This document shows, one piece after another, positions 35,223 to 44,921 of a DNA stretch of 64,000 nucleotides. Under the pieces are notes generated by a model. That model saw only the letters and a list, made by a program, of their open reading frames with translations. It had not been told where the DNA came from and searched no databases. The number at the start of each line of letters is the position of its first letter. The stretch's first letter is position 1. The DNA lies in the NCBI RefSeq assembly GCF_002368195.1, contig NZ_AP018178.1, positions 5,422,145 to 5,486,144 of the forward strand, written 5' to 3'. The translations under genes and the position numbers were made by a program. The DNA comes from Calothrix sp. NIES-2100 (GTDB taxonomy: Bacteria; Cyanobacteriota; Cyanobacteriia; Cyanobacteriales; Nostocaceae).

Positions 35223-35389
35223 TGCCAGGGTTGGGAGGTGGTGTTTTTAAGTATACATGGTGGGGGGAAGGGGGAAAGGGTAATGGGGAAGGGGATACTT
35301 TTACTTTCTTCTTTGCGCCTTTGCGTCTTTGCGTGAGAATAAACGAACCGCGAAGACGCGAAGTACGCAAAGGAAGAATTTTTGAGAGA

Positions 35390-37624
35390 TTACTCTGGTT
35401 TACCAATCAATTCCCTAAAAGCCGGCTCATCTGCAATATCATCAAAATCAATATCTGTCGCTGCTTCTTCCTGATATCGGGGATTCAATTTAATCGCCTG
35501 CTGGAGATTTTCTACAGCTAATTCCACTTGCTTTTGTAGTGCATAACAGGCGGCTTTATTGTAAAAAGCACTCGCATAATCTGGCTTCAATTCTAATGCT
35601 TTGTCAAAAGAGGCGATCGCATCGTCATCTCTCCCCAGCCTTACCAAGCTATAACCCCGTTTATCCCAGAGTTTCGCTGATGGTTTAATATCTATAGCTT
35701 TGTCAAAAGATGCGATCGCTTCGTCGTATTCTTCTAACTCAATCAACGCCAAACCGCGATTCATCCAAGCTACTGCGTCATCTGGCTTAACTTTCGTCGC
35801 TTGATTAAAGGAGACAAAAGCCTGTTGATGTTTGCGTAAGTTCCCAAAAGCCACACCGCGATCGCACCAGGCTTGATGATCGTTAGGATTAATTTTCAAT
35901 GCTGTATCATAGGAAGCGATCGCGTTTGAGTAGCGTTTCAACCTGGCTAGCGTCAAACCGTGTTTAAACCAAGCCAGTGAATTATCCGGCTGGATGTTGA
36001 CTACTCGCTTGTAAAGTGCGATCGCCTCTTCATAACGCTTTTCACCAAACAGCACATCTCCCTGTGCAATATATTCATCGCAAGCGACGCTAAACTCTGT
36101 CTCCTCCTGGGTAGACGAGGTTGTTCCCCCCGTCGCTTCTTCCCCATCCCCAAAACCAGCAGATGTTTCCTCTAATTGTGCCGGTTCTGGTTTTTTCGCC
36201 TCAATCCTCATACTTGATGGCGATGGCTGTTTAATTTCTGTCAGTTCTTCTAAAATTAAATCTTTGCGTTGTTGCGCATCTAATTGTAACTCCGAAAGCT
36301 GCGATACAAAATCCGTTTCTAATCTTTCCAGTTTTTCTAAAATCAGGATTTTCTGCTGTTGCGCATTTACCTGTAATTCCGAAAATTGCGAGGTAAATTC
36401 CGAACCAGATTTTTCTAAATTCTCAATAATTAAGTCTTTCTGTTTTTGCACTTCCACCAGTGACTCAGCCAGGTTCCTGGTAAATTCTGCTTGCAATTTT
36501 CTTAAATCTTGAATAATCTTATCTTTTTGCTGTTGACTTTCAGCTTGTAATTCTGCCAGTTGCCTTTTAAAGACATTCTCTAATTCGCCAATATTTAACA
36601 AACTTGTATCTTTACGCTGTCCCACCTCTGTTTGCAATTCTGATATTTTATTCGCCGCATCAGTTTTCCAAGCACTTTCTAATTCAGCAATATTTACCAA
36701 GCTTGTATTTTGACGCTGAGCAACTTCTGCTTGTAATTCTGAGATTTTATTCGCCGCTTCTGCTGCTAAACTAGCAATTCTTTCACTAACTATATCTTTT
36801 TCTTTTTGAGTCTCAGTCTGTAACGTCGATAAATGTAACGTCACTTCCGACCGAGATTTATCTATATTTTCAATAGTTATATCTCTTTGTTGTTCCGCGC
36901 TTAATAGCAATTCCGATAATTGCCCAGATAAATCAGATTCTCTCTGGCTGAAATTTTCAATTGTTAAATTACTTTGATTTTGGGCATTTGCCAGTAATTG
37001 CCCTATTTGAACACCAAATTCCGTGTCTAAATTCTCTAATTTATTTTGAATAATTTTAATTTCTGATTCTAATTGGTTTAAAATATTGTCCTTAGCTGTG
37101 GAAAAATCCGAATTAATTAAAGATAAATTTTCTTGCTCACTTTTAATCTTGGCTTGCAAATTCTCAGCCTCTTTCCCCAATTCCTGAGTAATTTTTTTCA
37201 CCTCTTGAATTGCATTCTCAGCTTCTTGCTTCACAAGATTTAGCTGAGTTTGCAAATTTTCCACACCTTCTATCTGTGACATAGCCTGCTTGACAATTTC
37301 GCGGATTACTACTCCACGTAACAGCCAAAGTAAAACAATCACGGCGACTGGAAACAAGCTTAATAATACTATCCAGATATTGAAGGACATGGTTGTCTGA
37401 CTAAAATTACGCTGAACATCAGATGGGGCTGCATCTTGAATCCGCTGTGGCGATCGCTGTTCCTCATTTGATAATACCGGAGCAGGAGTCACAGCAGGCG
37501 ATAGAGCGGGTGCAGTTTGCCCATTGATTTTACCAGGAGACAGCAGCAAGGGCGAAAAGATGATAACGCTCTGTAAAACTAAAGCGTAGACAACTGGATT
37601 TTTGCTTTTCATATCCCTATCCAT
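35390..37624 (-). CDS. Membrane-anchored coiled-coil and TPR protein
   Basis: 744 residues. An N-terminal signal-like helix is followed by a Pro-rich segment and a second helix (FNIWIVLLSLFPVAVIVLLW, about 82-101). Residues 110-470 are a long Gln/Glu/Lys-rich coiled coil with a ~35-residue internal repeat (QKDLIIENLEKSGSEFTSQF and variants). Residues about 520-715 are five or so TPR motifs (AWMNRGLALIELEEYDEAIA, AIASFDKAIDIKPSAKLWDK). It could be a scaffold at the inner membrane. It shares strand and about 165-nt spacing with the STAND gene, so co-function is possible but unproven. The start may instead be an ATG four codons later. Confidence 0.85.
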   Translation of the reverse strand: MDRDMKSKNPVVYALVLQSVIIFSPLLLSPGKINGQTAPALSPAVTPAPVLSNEEQRSPQRIQDAAPSDVQRNFSQTTMSFNIWIVLLSLFPVAVIVLLWLLRGVVIREIVKQAMSQIEGVENLQTQLNLVKQEAENAIQEVKKITQELGKEAENLQAKIKSEQENLSLINSDFSTAKDNILNQLESEIKIIQNKLENLDTEFGVQIGQLLANAQNQSNLTIENFSQRESDLSGQLSELLLSAEQQRDITIENIDKSRSEVTLHLSTLQTETQKEKDIVSERIASLAAEAANKISELQAEVAQRQNTSLVNIAELESAWKTDAANKISELQTEVGQRKDTSLLNIGELENVFKRQLAELQAESQQQKDKIIQDLRKLQAEFTRNLAESLVEVQKQKDLIIENLEKSGSEFTSQFSELQVNAQQQKILILEKLERLETDFVSQLSELQLDAQQRKDLILEELTEIKQPSPSSMRIEAKKPEPAQLEETSAGFGDGEEATGGTTSSTQEETEFSVACDEYIAQGDVLFGEKRYEEAIALYKRVVNIQPDNSLAWFKHGLTLARLKRYSNAIASYDTALKINPNDHQAWCDRGVAFGNLRKHQQAFVSFNQATKVKPDDAVAWMNRGLALIELEEYDEAIASFDKAIDIKPSAKLWDKRGYSLVRLGRDDDAIASFDKALELKPDYASAFYNKAACYALQKQVELAVENLQQAIKLNPRYQEEAATDIDFDDIADEPAFRELIGKPE

Positions 37625-37664
37625 TGGTCAGTTTTGCAAGTGGCTTACCTCTCTCCAATCTGTG

Positions 37665-37720
37665 ACATGACTCTGGGCTAAAGCCACAGAGCTTCTAAGA
37701 ATCACTTCTGAGATTTCCTA
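37665..37720 (-). ncRNA. Candidate omega/reRNA 3' end at the tnpB right end
   Basis: For TnpB elements the guide RNA scaffold overlaps the tnpB 3' end and the right end. Here a compact hairpin (37673-37693) sits just downstream of the stop codon and ends at TCATGTCAC, so the scaffold is expected to run from inside tnpB to about 37665, with guide sequence beyond. Inference from family architecture only. Confidence 0.4.
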
Positions 37721-38961
37721 GTTGCTCCCTTGCGGGTTTTCGACTTTGACCTAGATTGAGTTTCCCCAGTCCCCGGCAAACCGTCTGCATAGGCGTTTTG
37801 GATTCCGACGTGTCCCGCCGTACTAATTAGTTCTATTCCTCTATTTCTGATCACTTGACTACTAGCAACATCACGATCAGTTGTGTAGTTACAGCTATGA
37901 CAATGATGCACTCTAACACTCAAGTCTTTTCTAACTTCTGCGCCACACTCAGGACACTCAATCGATGTCCCCCTGGCACTAACTTCACCGAAGAATTTAC
38001 CACGCTTCCAACACACATACTTGGTGATAGTTCGGAACTGTCCAAACCCTGCATCAAGCATTTGTTTCCCAAGCATTCCTTTTGCAAGAGTTCGGTAATC
38101 CAAATCTTCCATGAAGACCATATCACCAGTATCGCAAAGGGCGTGAGCTTGTTTGAAGTGGAAATCTTTGCGGGTGTTATCAATCGTGTGGTGAAGTCTA
38201 GCAACCTTAATGCGTTGTTTCTCGTAATTTTGAGAGCGCTTCTTTTTTCGAGAAAGCCTGCGTTGCAGCAATTTCAGCTTGCTTTGCATAACTTTCAGGA
38301 ATTTAGGCGACTTTACAAGAACACCGTCACTAGTTGCCAAAAACTTTTCTAACCCCACATCCACACCGATGGGATGACCATGCGGCATCGGTTCTGGAAC
38401 ACTCACATCGCACTGAATATTGATCGAGGCATACCAAACATCTGCTTTGTTGATGATCCGAACCTGCTTAACCACAAAAGAGCTAGGGATTGGGCGATGT
38501 AAGTTAATCGGAATCAACCCAAGCTTAGGAAGTTTGATATTTAATCCAACTACAGGATTTTCTTGAAACTGTGGAAACAATAAAGATTTGAATTGCCCAA
38601 ACTTTTTAAATCTGGGGAACCCATGCCCAATCTTTTGAAACCCCTCCCATGCTCGATGCAGTTGTTTGATAGATTGCTGCAAAACCTGACTTGGTACTTC
38701 ACTTAGCCGGGGAAATACCTTTTTTGCTTTTGGCAGTGCATTAAGCTGATTCACTTCACTGGGGAAAGGAGCATCCGCAGCTATGATATATTCATGACTA
38801 ATCGAGCATCTGTCAACCAGACATGAACGTCCATTGCACCAATCTTTAATTTCTCGCAGCCCGTAGTTATAGGCAACACGACAAACATCCATCCACTCAA
38901 AAAGTAACTGCTCTTGAGTGATGTTTGGATAGATTCGATAGCGGTAATTCATGGTTAGCAT
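37702..38961 (-). CDS. tnpB: TnpB, RNA-guided RuvC-like nuclease of an IS605-family element
   Basis: 419-residue TnpB. RuvC catalytic residues appear intact: Asp in GVDVGLEKF, Glu in VFMEDLDYRTLAKG and Asp in TTDRDVASSQVI. The zinc finger ECPECGAE ... HHCHSC is present. The N-terminal YRYRIYPNITQEQLLFEW and AVE-like RRLSRKKKRSQNYEK helix are typical. Known TnpBs cut DNA using an RNA from the element's right end, helping retain the element. The Lys/Arg-rich tail (SRSKSKTRKGATRKSQK) is longer than usual. Full length, probably functional. Confidence 0.93.
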   Translation of the reverse strand: MLTMNYRYRIYPNITQEQLLFEWMDVCRVAYNYGLREIKDWCNGRSCLVDRCSISHEYIIAADAPFPSEVNQLNALPKAKKVFPRLSEVPSQVLQQSIKQLHRAWEGFQKIGHGFPRFKKFGQFKSLLFPQFQENPVVGLNIKLPKLGLIPINLHRPIPSSFVVKQVRIINKADVWYASINIQCDVSVPEPMPHGHPIGVDVGLEKFLATSDGVLVKSPKFLKVMQSKLKLLQRRLSRKKKRSQNYEKQRIKVARLHHTIDNTRKDFHFKQAHALCDTGDMVFMEDLDYRTLAKGMLGKQMLDAGFGQFRTITKYVCWKRGKFFGEVSARGTSIECPECGAEVRKDLSVRVHHCHSCNYTTDRDVASSQVIRNRGIELISTAGHVGIQNAYADGLPGTGETQSRSKSKTRKGATRKSQK

Positions 38962-39255
38962 TCCACTATTTTACTATATTTAGTGGAGAATCTAACTCTA
39001 GTAAATTAAAGCCGTCCTAGAAGGACGGGGTTTTCAACCCATTTTTCTGATAACAAATTATTAAGTTGTGAACCTCTCTGAAGAATACCTCTCTATCCCT
39101 TGGCGTACTACCCTGCGGGAAGCCGCTTCGCGTCTAATGCGTACTTGGCGGTTAGTAATTCCTGAATATTCAATGCATCTGCACAGAGAAATAGTCTAAG
39201 CTAAATTGAAGATGTCTTGAGTCTTTGATTAATCAGTACTTCTTTAATTTATCTT

Positions 39256-40668
39256 ATGGAAACTCAATTTTCATGGACTAAGCAATGGTATCCAATTAGC
39301 CCCTTAAGTTATCTTAATGCCACCAGTCCCAATCCCGTTACACTTCTTGGTAAAAAGCTGGTGATTTGGCAAGATAACAATCAAAATTGGAGCGCTATGG
39401 ATGATTGTTGTCCCCATAAACTAGCACAATTATCTCTCGGAAATATTAATCAAGATGGAAACCTGATGTGTAGACATCATGGATGGACTTTTAACAGAGA
39501 TGGGAAATGTACTAATATTCCTATGTTAACTGGTCATGCGCAAGAAATTGCTTGCAATAGTTTAAAGTCTCACGTTAAAACTTATCCCACACAAGTTCTT
39601 CAAGGTCTACTTTGGATATGGCCAGATGATAGCGCCACAGCTTTTGAAGATTGTACATTAAAGCATCCAGCTACCATACCAGAATGCGATTTAGATAAAT
39701 CATCTACAGACTGGCACATGACAGAAATTCCTGTAAATTATACTGTTTCAGTTGAAAGTAGTTTTGACCCTTCCCATGCCCAATTTTTACATGCAGGAAT
39801 CGGTTATTTTTCTCCAAAAAACGCAGTACCGATCCAAGAATTTGCAGTAGTAGGTGAAATGTCTGCTGAAGCAGGTTTTAATCTCAAACATTCAGGTTAC
39901 AATCTCCTCAACAAAGATATGGAAGCCACAAGGAAATTTACACCGCCTTCTGCAAATACTACTATCTACCGTTATGCTAACGGGAAAAATCATATATTTC
40001 AGTTGTATTTTGTGCCCACCCAACCAGGTCAATGTAGAAATATTGGTAAATTTATTGTTGAAGGGAATTCAGCTAAGAAAAACTTCTGGTTGGCGTTGCT
40101 ACCAGATTATTTCCAAATAGGCTTACAGCATTTATCAACATACAAGCTAAGTGACCAAGATTTAACAGTCATGCACTCTCAAGAAGTGATGGAAGCTTCA
40201 ATAGAGAAAAAATGGTATAAATCATACTTTATGCCTTCTCCTGCTGATGTGGGTATTGTCACTTTTAGAAAATGGCTAGATGCATTTGCTGGTGGCGGGC
40301 CTAGCTGTCCAGATAATCTAGTAAACAGTGCCAAAAGTGCCAAGGATCTGAATAATGAACAACTATATGACCGATGGCACAGGCATACAAAATTTTGTCC
40401 TAATTGTCGCCGTTCTGTGCTTTTTCTGGAAAAAATCCGCACAATTTTGCCGAAGGTTACAGGATTATTGTCACTGTTAACATTGGTGTTAATAATCATA
40501 AATATTCCCGTCAAAGTTGCCTTAATCACAACAATTTTGGCAATCATCAGTTTGTTAATTTCATATTTTGTTGATAATTTACAACAACAATTTTTCAGTA
40601 GCCTTCCCAAAACAGGTTTACCTATAGTTACAGTTTATGCCGATCATCCCAGTAAATCTCTCTCATAA
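39256..40668 (+). CDS. Rieske non-heme iron oxygenase, pheophorbide a oxygenase-like
   Basis: 470-residue membrane-associated Rieske oxygenase. The [2Fe-2S] ligands are CPH (Cys52, His54) and CRHH (Cys72, His75). The mononuclear iron site matches FDPSHAQFLHAG. A C-terminal CxxC (HRHTKFCPNCRRSV) and two hydrophobic helices (about 395-440) follow, the layout of the PaO/Tic55/PTC52 family of chlorophyll catabolism and chloroplast envelope proteins. By homology the substrate would be a tetrapyrrole or a similar ring, fed electrons by ferredoxin. Substrate not determinable from sequence. Monocistronic. Confidence 0.88.
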   Translation: METQFSWTKQWYPISPLSYLNATSPNPVTLLGKKLVIWQDNNQNWSAMDDCCPHKLAQLSLGNINQDGNLMCRHHGWTFNRDGKCTNIPMLTGHAQEIACNSLKSHVKTYPTQVLQGLLWIWPDDSATAFEDCTLKHPATIPECDLDKSSTDWHMTEIPVNYTVSVESSFDPSHAQFLHAGIGYFSPKNAVPIQEFAVVGEMSAEAGFNLKHSGYNLLNKDMEATRKFTPPSANTTIYRYANGKNHIFQLYFVPTQPGQCRNIGKFIVEGNSAKKNFWLALLPDYFQIGLQHLSTYKLSDQDLTVMHSQEVMEASIEKKWYKSYFMPSPADVGIVTFRKWLDAFAGGGPSCPDNLVNSAKSAKDLNNEQLYDRWHRHTKFCPNCRRSVLFLEKIRTILPKVTGLLSLLTLVLIIINIPVKVALITTILAIISLLISYFVDNLQQQFFSSLPKTGLPIVTVYADHPSKSLS

Positions 40669-40770
40669 GAGAATATCATAGGCATCTTAAATCTCTGTAA
40701 CAAGCCCAAGACACAAGCTCCAATCAAAGGCTAAATTATAAACAAACTCAGCCGATACAATGGAGCTATA

Positions 40771-41271
40771 ATGACTTATCAAAGACCTGTATTTCTCCCT
40801 CCCCAGTCTCAGCAAGGAAAAATGCTCAATTGGATTGCGATCGCGGGAATAGTTGCATTGTTTGCTACTGCTATTCATGCTTGGGTTGTATTACCAGAGA
40901 CTATACCCATCCACTTTGGACTTGATGGTAAAGCTAACGGCTGGGGAAGTAAAAACTTTCTCTGGCTGTTACCAATTGTCGGTTTGTTAATGTATGGGAT
41001 GCTGACAGTTGTGAGTCGCTATCCCCATACCTTTAATTATGCAGTCCGAATTACAGAAGAAAATGCACTGCGTCAATATCAAATTGCCTGCTCAATGCTA
41101 AATTGGTTGAAAACCGAATTGATTTGGTTATTTGCTTATATTGAGTGGCAAATTTTTTACTTAGCCAATACAGAAACGCCTAACCTAGGAATCTGGTTTC
41201 TACCTGTATCTTTAATTATTATTTTCGGAACTAATGCGTATTGGTTAACTCAATCTTTTCTGGCTCGTTAA
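40771..41271 (+). CDS. DUF1648-domain membrane protein
   Basis: 166 residues with about four hydrophobic helices. The stretch LPETIPIHFGLDGKANGWGS is the DUF1648 signature (as in SdpI-type immunity proteins), here followed by FLWLLPIVGLLMYGMLTVVS. It lacks the full SdpI extension. Function unknown; possibly a small immunity or stress membrane protein. Converges with the AAA ATPase gene, with 12 nt between stop codons. Confidence 0.82.
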   Translation: MTYQRPVFLPPQSQQGKMLNWIAIAGIVALFATAIHAWVVLPETIPIHFGLDGKANGWGSKNFLWLLPIVGLLMYGMLTVVSRYPHTFNYAVRITEENALRQYQIACSMLNWLKTELIWLFAYIEWQIFYLANTETPNLGIWFLPVSLIIIFGTNAYWLTQSFLAR

Positions 41272-41283
41272 TCAACATACCCT

Positions 41284-42531
41284 TCATTTTTTAGCAGTTT
41301 CTAACTCTTTGGTAGTTTCACTGCTAGCAGTTGTGCTATTCATTTGTTCTCGCAAAACTGCAATTTGATCAACCATAATCTCTGCTATTCCAGTAGTTTT
41401 CATGGTTCCCATCCAGCGAATCATCGATGAGAGAAACAATTCTTTGAGATAGGCGAAAGAAAAGCCATCTGTCATCATCACTATCTGAGTCATCGCCTCT
41501 GGTGACAAACGCATAGCAGTTTTTAGCTGATCGTTCCACAGTGTGATGTAAGCTTGTCTTACCGAGTTATCTGGTAAATCAAAATGATACTTACGATCAA
41601 AACGGCTGGGGCGATCGCGAATCGCCGGATCTAAACGTTCGGGATGGTTGGTACTAGCAATGGTAACAATCCCCTCATTAGCAGCAAAGCCATCTAGTTC
41701 ATTGAGAAAGAAAGAACGATTTTCGTCAGTCAATAGAGAATCTAAATCCTCTAGTACTAAAATACAAGGCGCAGACTGTCTTGCTTGTTTGAATACTTTC
41801 CGAATATTTTCACTATCAGTGTCATACTCAGATTGGAAACTTTTAACATACAAGCAAGGCTGTTGCATGAGATTAATTAATGCTTTGACTGTATGAGTTT
41901 TCCCATTTCCTGGTGAACCAATAAATAAAATTCCTCTTTTCCAAGGGATACCATAAGCTGTATAAGTTTCTTGAGAAGCAAAGAAGTTTATCAAGTCATC
42001 TTTAATATCTTGTTTCAGATTCCCATACAAAATTAGATTATCAAAAGTTGCATTTTTAATCGATTGAAACAGTTCGGGGTTTTTGTTCCAATAACCATCT
42101 TCAAAAACTAAAACCTCGTCGCGGATTTCCGAATTCCAATCACAAACAGCAGTAAAAAAATTTTCTGCCAATTCTTGACTATCAGCCATAATCCAGTAAT
42201 ATCTAGTTTTACAATAGCCTTCTTGCCAACTCATTAATAAAACATCAAGTTTCTGCCCTTGCCATTGCACCTCAAATTCAGCATTTTCTGTATATTTATA
42301 TAGATGATTGTCCATTCCATCCCAGCCAGTCAAAATTTGGTTGTGAATTGAGGAATTATCTTGAATTTTGCAAAGGTTAGCCTCAGCGTATTTCTCTAAA
42401 CTGAATGTAGTATCGTTACCTTCGAGTAGGAATTTCCTGGGATAAATTGCTGCTAATTCCTGACTAATATGATAAGCGATCGCATTATTTGGCAAACTAA
42501 GTGCTTCGGTAATCAGTTGTTGAATATTCAT
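41284..42531 (-). CDS. AAA-family ATPase (classical AAA module)
   Basis: 415 residues. An N-terminal ~190-residue domain of unknown type (NNAIAYHISQELAAIYPRKF; WQEGYCKTRYYWIMADSQEL) precedes a classical AAA core: Walker A FIGSPGNGKTHT, Walker B ILVLEDLDSLL, sensor-1 region TIASTNHPERLD, arginine finger region RPSRFDRKYHF. The order and spacing resemble BCS1/Yta-type AAA proteins. The C-terminal tail is Thr/Ser/Glu-rich. It follows another AAA gene by 140 nt on the same strand, suggesting a two-ATPase unit. Substrate unknown. Confidence 0.85.
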   Translation of the reverse strand: MNIQQLITEALSLPNNAIAYHISQELAAIYPRKFLLEGNDTTFSLEKYAEANLCKIQDNSSIHNQILTGWDGMDNHLYKYTENAEFEVQWQGQKLDVLLMSWQEGYCKTRYYWIMADSQELAENFFTAVCDWNSEIRDEVLVFEDGYWNKNPELFQSIKNATFDNLILYGNLKQDIKDDLINFFASQETYTAYGIPWKRGILFIGSPGNGKTHTVKALINLMQQPCLYVKSFQSEYDTDSENIRKVFKQARQSAPCILVLEDLDSLLTDENRSFFLNELDGFAANEGIVTIASTNHPERLDPAIRDRPSRFDRKYHFDLPDNSVRQAYITLWNDQLKTAMRLSPEAMTQIVMMTDGFSFAYLKELFLSSMIRWMGTMKTTGIAEIMVDQIAVLREQMNSTTASSETTKELETAKK

Positions 42532-42671
42532 CCTGATTTAGTTACTTTCTTAATTAATTTATAAGGAACTACACAACATCTTTGATGAATTTCGGAATTT
42601 CAACCCAAAATTTCCGATTCCTCAGACAGATATCGGATTTTTATTTTATTTCAGAAATAAATATTTTACTT

Positions 42672-43874
42672 CTAGACAAATTTTTGAGTAAATTCGTAAA
42701 TCAAATCTACTCTTCCCTTGCGTAACATCGCTGGATCTAATCTTTCTGTAGTATTACAAGTCATTAATACTACTAAACGCTGTTTGATTTGCAGCCCAGA
42801 TTCGTCAATTATGCTTTGGTACAAAGTGCCATCTAACAAACTGAGAATATGTTCTGTTTTATTATTATATTGCGCTACTTCATAAGCACGATTTTGGGCT
42901 AAATTATCAGCTTCATTAATAATGATGCAAATTTGTTCTAAATAAGTTGGGGGGACAAAATTCGTAATTGCATCATGATCTAAAATAAAAATTACGTAGC
43001 CTAAAGGTACTAAAATTTCTTGGGCTACAGCCTGTGTCCATGCTGTTTTACCTGTACCTGGTTCTCCATGTACAACAACTGCTAACTGATGTTGATTGAG
43101 AATTGCTTGCTGTACTGTGTCTGTAAAATTTTGAATATCTGCGGGAAATGTCCGAATGGGAAATTGACTGGAAACTTTACCTACGCGACTTTGATAACCG
43201 CTTAACATTACGGCTAAATCGTAAGTTGCTTTGTTAATCAGCGGTGCCATATTTTTGGACATCAAAGTATATTGTCTGCGTCCGCGATCGTAGGGGTCAA
43301 TTTGCAACCAAATATCATGTTTAGCCCAGTAGGCATAAACAGTATTAATCACCTCTAACCTGTCCCAATTCACAAATTTATCAACAGGAAAATAAAAATC
43401 TCGCTCTGAATAATATTGAGTTATAATGTCGGGACGGTCTAATAATCTCAAAACTCGTAATACAGTAATTTCCTGCAATCGATTTAGCACATAATCAATA
43501 GGAATACTATTGCGGCTCACAAATTGCATAATCGGCGTTTCTGTACTTAAAACTTCTTTGTAGCGGTTATCTGGCGTTAGAGGGTCTGGTGTAATAAAAC
43601 TCCAAAATTTTTGTAATTCACCTCGCGTATAATCTGAAGCTACATTTAATATATTTGCCCACCAACTATAATCTCTTCGTCCTAAAGCATCAGCATAATA
43701 ACTCGCTAAATTAATACTTTTTTGTCCTAACTCCTGGGTATCATGAACGAGAACTTGCCAGAAAAATCCCCAATCAAAGTCGCGTTGTAATGGTCGCCAA
43801 CCACTACTCAGGAGGTTTTGACGGTTGTTATTTGCAGAATTCCCTTCGTTACCTCTAAAATCATCAAAAACCAT
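42672..43874 (-). CDS. AAA-family ATPase with novel N-terminal domain
   Basis: 400 residues. The first ~240 form an unfamiliar helical, Trp/Tyr-rich domain (GWRPLQRDFDWGFFWQVLVH, LGRRDYSWWANILNVASDYT, RPDIITQYYSERDFYFP). The AAA core follows: Walker A VHGEPGTGKTAW, Walker B ICIIINEADNL and sensor VLMTCNTTERLDPAMLRKGR. Glu is retained in the Walker B. The protein ends soon after the arginine finger (RVDLIYEFTQKFV), so the C-terminal small domain appears missing. First gene of a probable two-gene unit with the AAA gene downstream. Confidence 0.85.
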   Translation of the reverse strand: MVFDDFRGNEGNSANNNRQNLLSSGWRPLQRDFDWGFFWQVLVHDTQELGQKSINLASYYADALGRRDYSWWANILNVASDYTRGELQKFWSFITPDPLTPDNRYKEVLSTETPIMQFVSRNSIPIDYVLNRLQEITVLRVLRLLDRPDIITQYYSERDFYFPVDKFVNWDRLEVINTVYAYWAKHDIWLQIDPYDRGRRQYTLMSKNMAPLINKATYDLAVMLSGYQSRVGKVSSQFPIRTFPADIQNFTDTVQQAILNQHQLAVVVHGEPGTGKTAWTQAVAQEILVPLGYVIFILDHDAITNFVPPTYLEQICIIINEADNLAQNRAYEVAQYNNKTEHILSLLDGTLYQSIIDESGLQIKQRLVVLMTCNTTERLDPAMLRKGRVDLIYEFTQKFV

Positions 43875-44915
43875 ATTTTTTTCAATGTAGCGATAGTTTA
43901 GCTATCTTAAGTTAACGGATAAATTTGGAAAAGGGTTTTCTTATATATTCTAGTTGCGATCGCTTAGCTCATGTGCGTCTAAGTTGCACTGCTTAATACT
44001 GTCATTTATTTTTTATCCTTTTTTCTTTGCCAATACAAATGACTAATCACAAAGGATGACTCAGCTGCGTTAGACTACATATAACTTGCTGCTGAGATTG
44101 AGATTCTCAAAAGGCAGGACGGGCTGTGGTTCATGCTTTGGTGTCGCTCTTGATCTGTCCCAGAGGCAGATGAACAAAGCATCTAAATTCTCATAGCGTG
44201 ATTGTCATAATGTATTATACTGTATTACAAAAAGAGACAGATGTCAAACATGTTGGCATTTTAGAGCCAGCTATTTTAGCTTAACTACACCGGATCGAGG
44301 ATTGCAGCTTGGGGATTTGAGATTAATAATTTTAATACAGCAGATTACAAGTTGCTGCGGTACAGATTATCGTCGAGCTTCGGGAACAATGTTCCCTACC
44401 TGTGACTTCATTTACCTGAACAAATCTGTATTTGTGCCACCGCCTAGCGGCTTTGCTTGATCTAAACAACCAATCTCAAATTCGTCTGGTAAAAAATCCA
44501 TAGTCTAGAAATTCTAGACCATTGGCCATTGATTATTAACGGACTCAACCATAAATAAAAAACACTTGGCTCATTTTTGTTGTCAAAGGTTAGAAATACT
44601 TACGAGTTAGTTGATTTTAAATTAGTCTGAATTTACCTTCTAATAAGGTATGTAAAATCTAGGTGATAAATAATTAAAATCTCTATACATTTTTAAATAT
44701 TTAAATATCTGATGAGACAAAACCAAAAAGATTATTTAATTTTGCATATATAATTAAGAGGTACGTGTTATATTTTGAAGCCTAAGTTTGGGATTTTAAA
44801 CTATTACTATATTAAGAAAATTTCTCACTAGAAAAACAGTTTGACGTTTTGAAATCCTCAATGTATATTGTTTTTGAATTTTTAATGACAATGAATCTCA
44901 TTTGTATCCTCTGGA
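43875..44915. other. 1-kb gap, no firm gene
   Basis: Holds one HIP1-like site, a 24-codon open frame at 44210-44284 that I do not accept, and AT-rich DNA toward the response regulator. No hairpin or tRNA fold was noticed. It presumably carries promoters for both flanking, diverging genes. Confidence 0.4.
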
Positions 44916-44921
44916 GTGGAA

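Larger units (their letters stand above)
37665..39045 (-). mobile_element. IS200/IS605-type element with TnpB only (IS1341-like)
   Basis: Carries tnpB and no tnpA. On the tnpB strand the 5' end has hairpin CCGTCCT/AGGACGG (39012-39028), and the 3' end has hairpin CTCTGTGGCTTTAGCCCAGAG (37693-37673) followed by TCATGTCAC, a shape typical of the right ends of this family. The exact ends are estimates. The right end lies about 40 nt from the start of the TPR gene. The region downstream of tnpB is where a guide (omega) RNA would be made. Confidence 0.7.

Noticed and set aside
39068..39199. 43-codon frame VNLSEEYLSIPWR..., reminiscent of HepT/DUF86 proteins
   Set aside because: Only the SEEYLSIPWR part resembles the family; the rest contains a common CTGCGGGAAGCCGCTTCGCG palindrome. 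At most a relic.
44060..44180. Possible structured RNA or tRNA upstream of the response regulator
   Set aside because: No cloverleaf or conserved tRNA boxes could be drawn.
44210..44284. 24-codon frame MYYTVLQKETDVKHVGILEP
   Set aside because: Codon use looks natural, but it is very short, isolated, has no ribosome binding site and no family.
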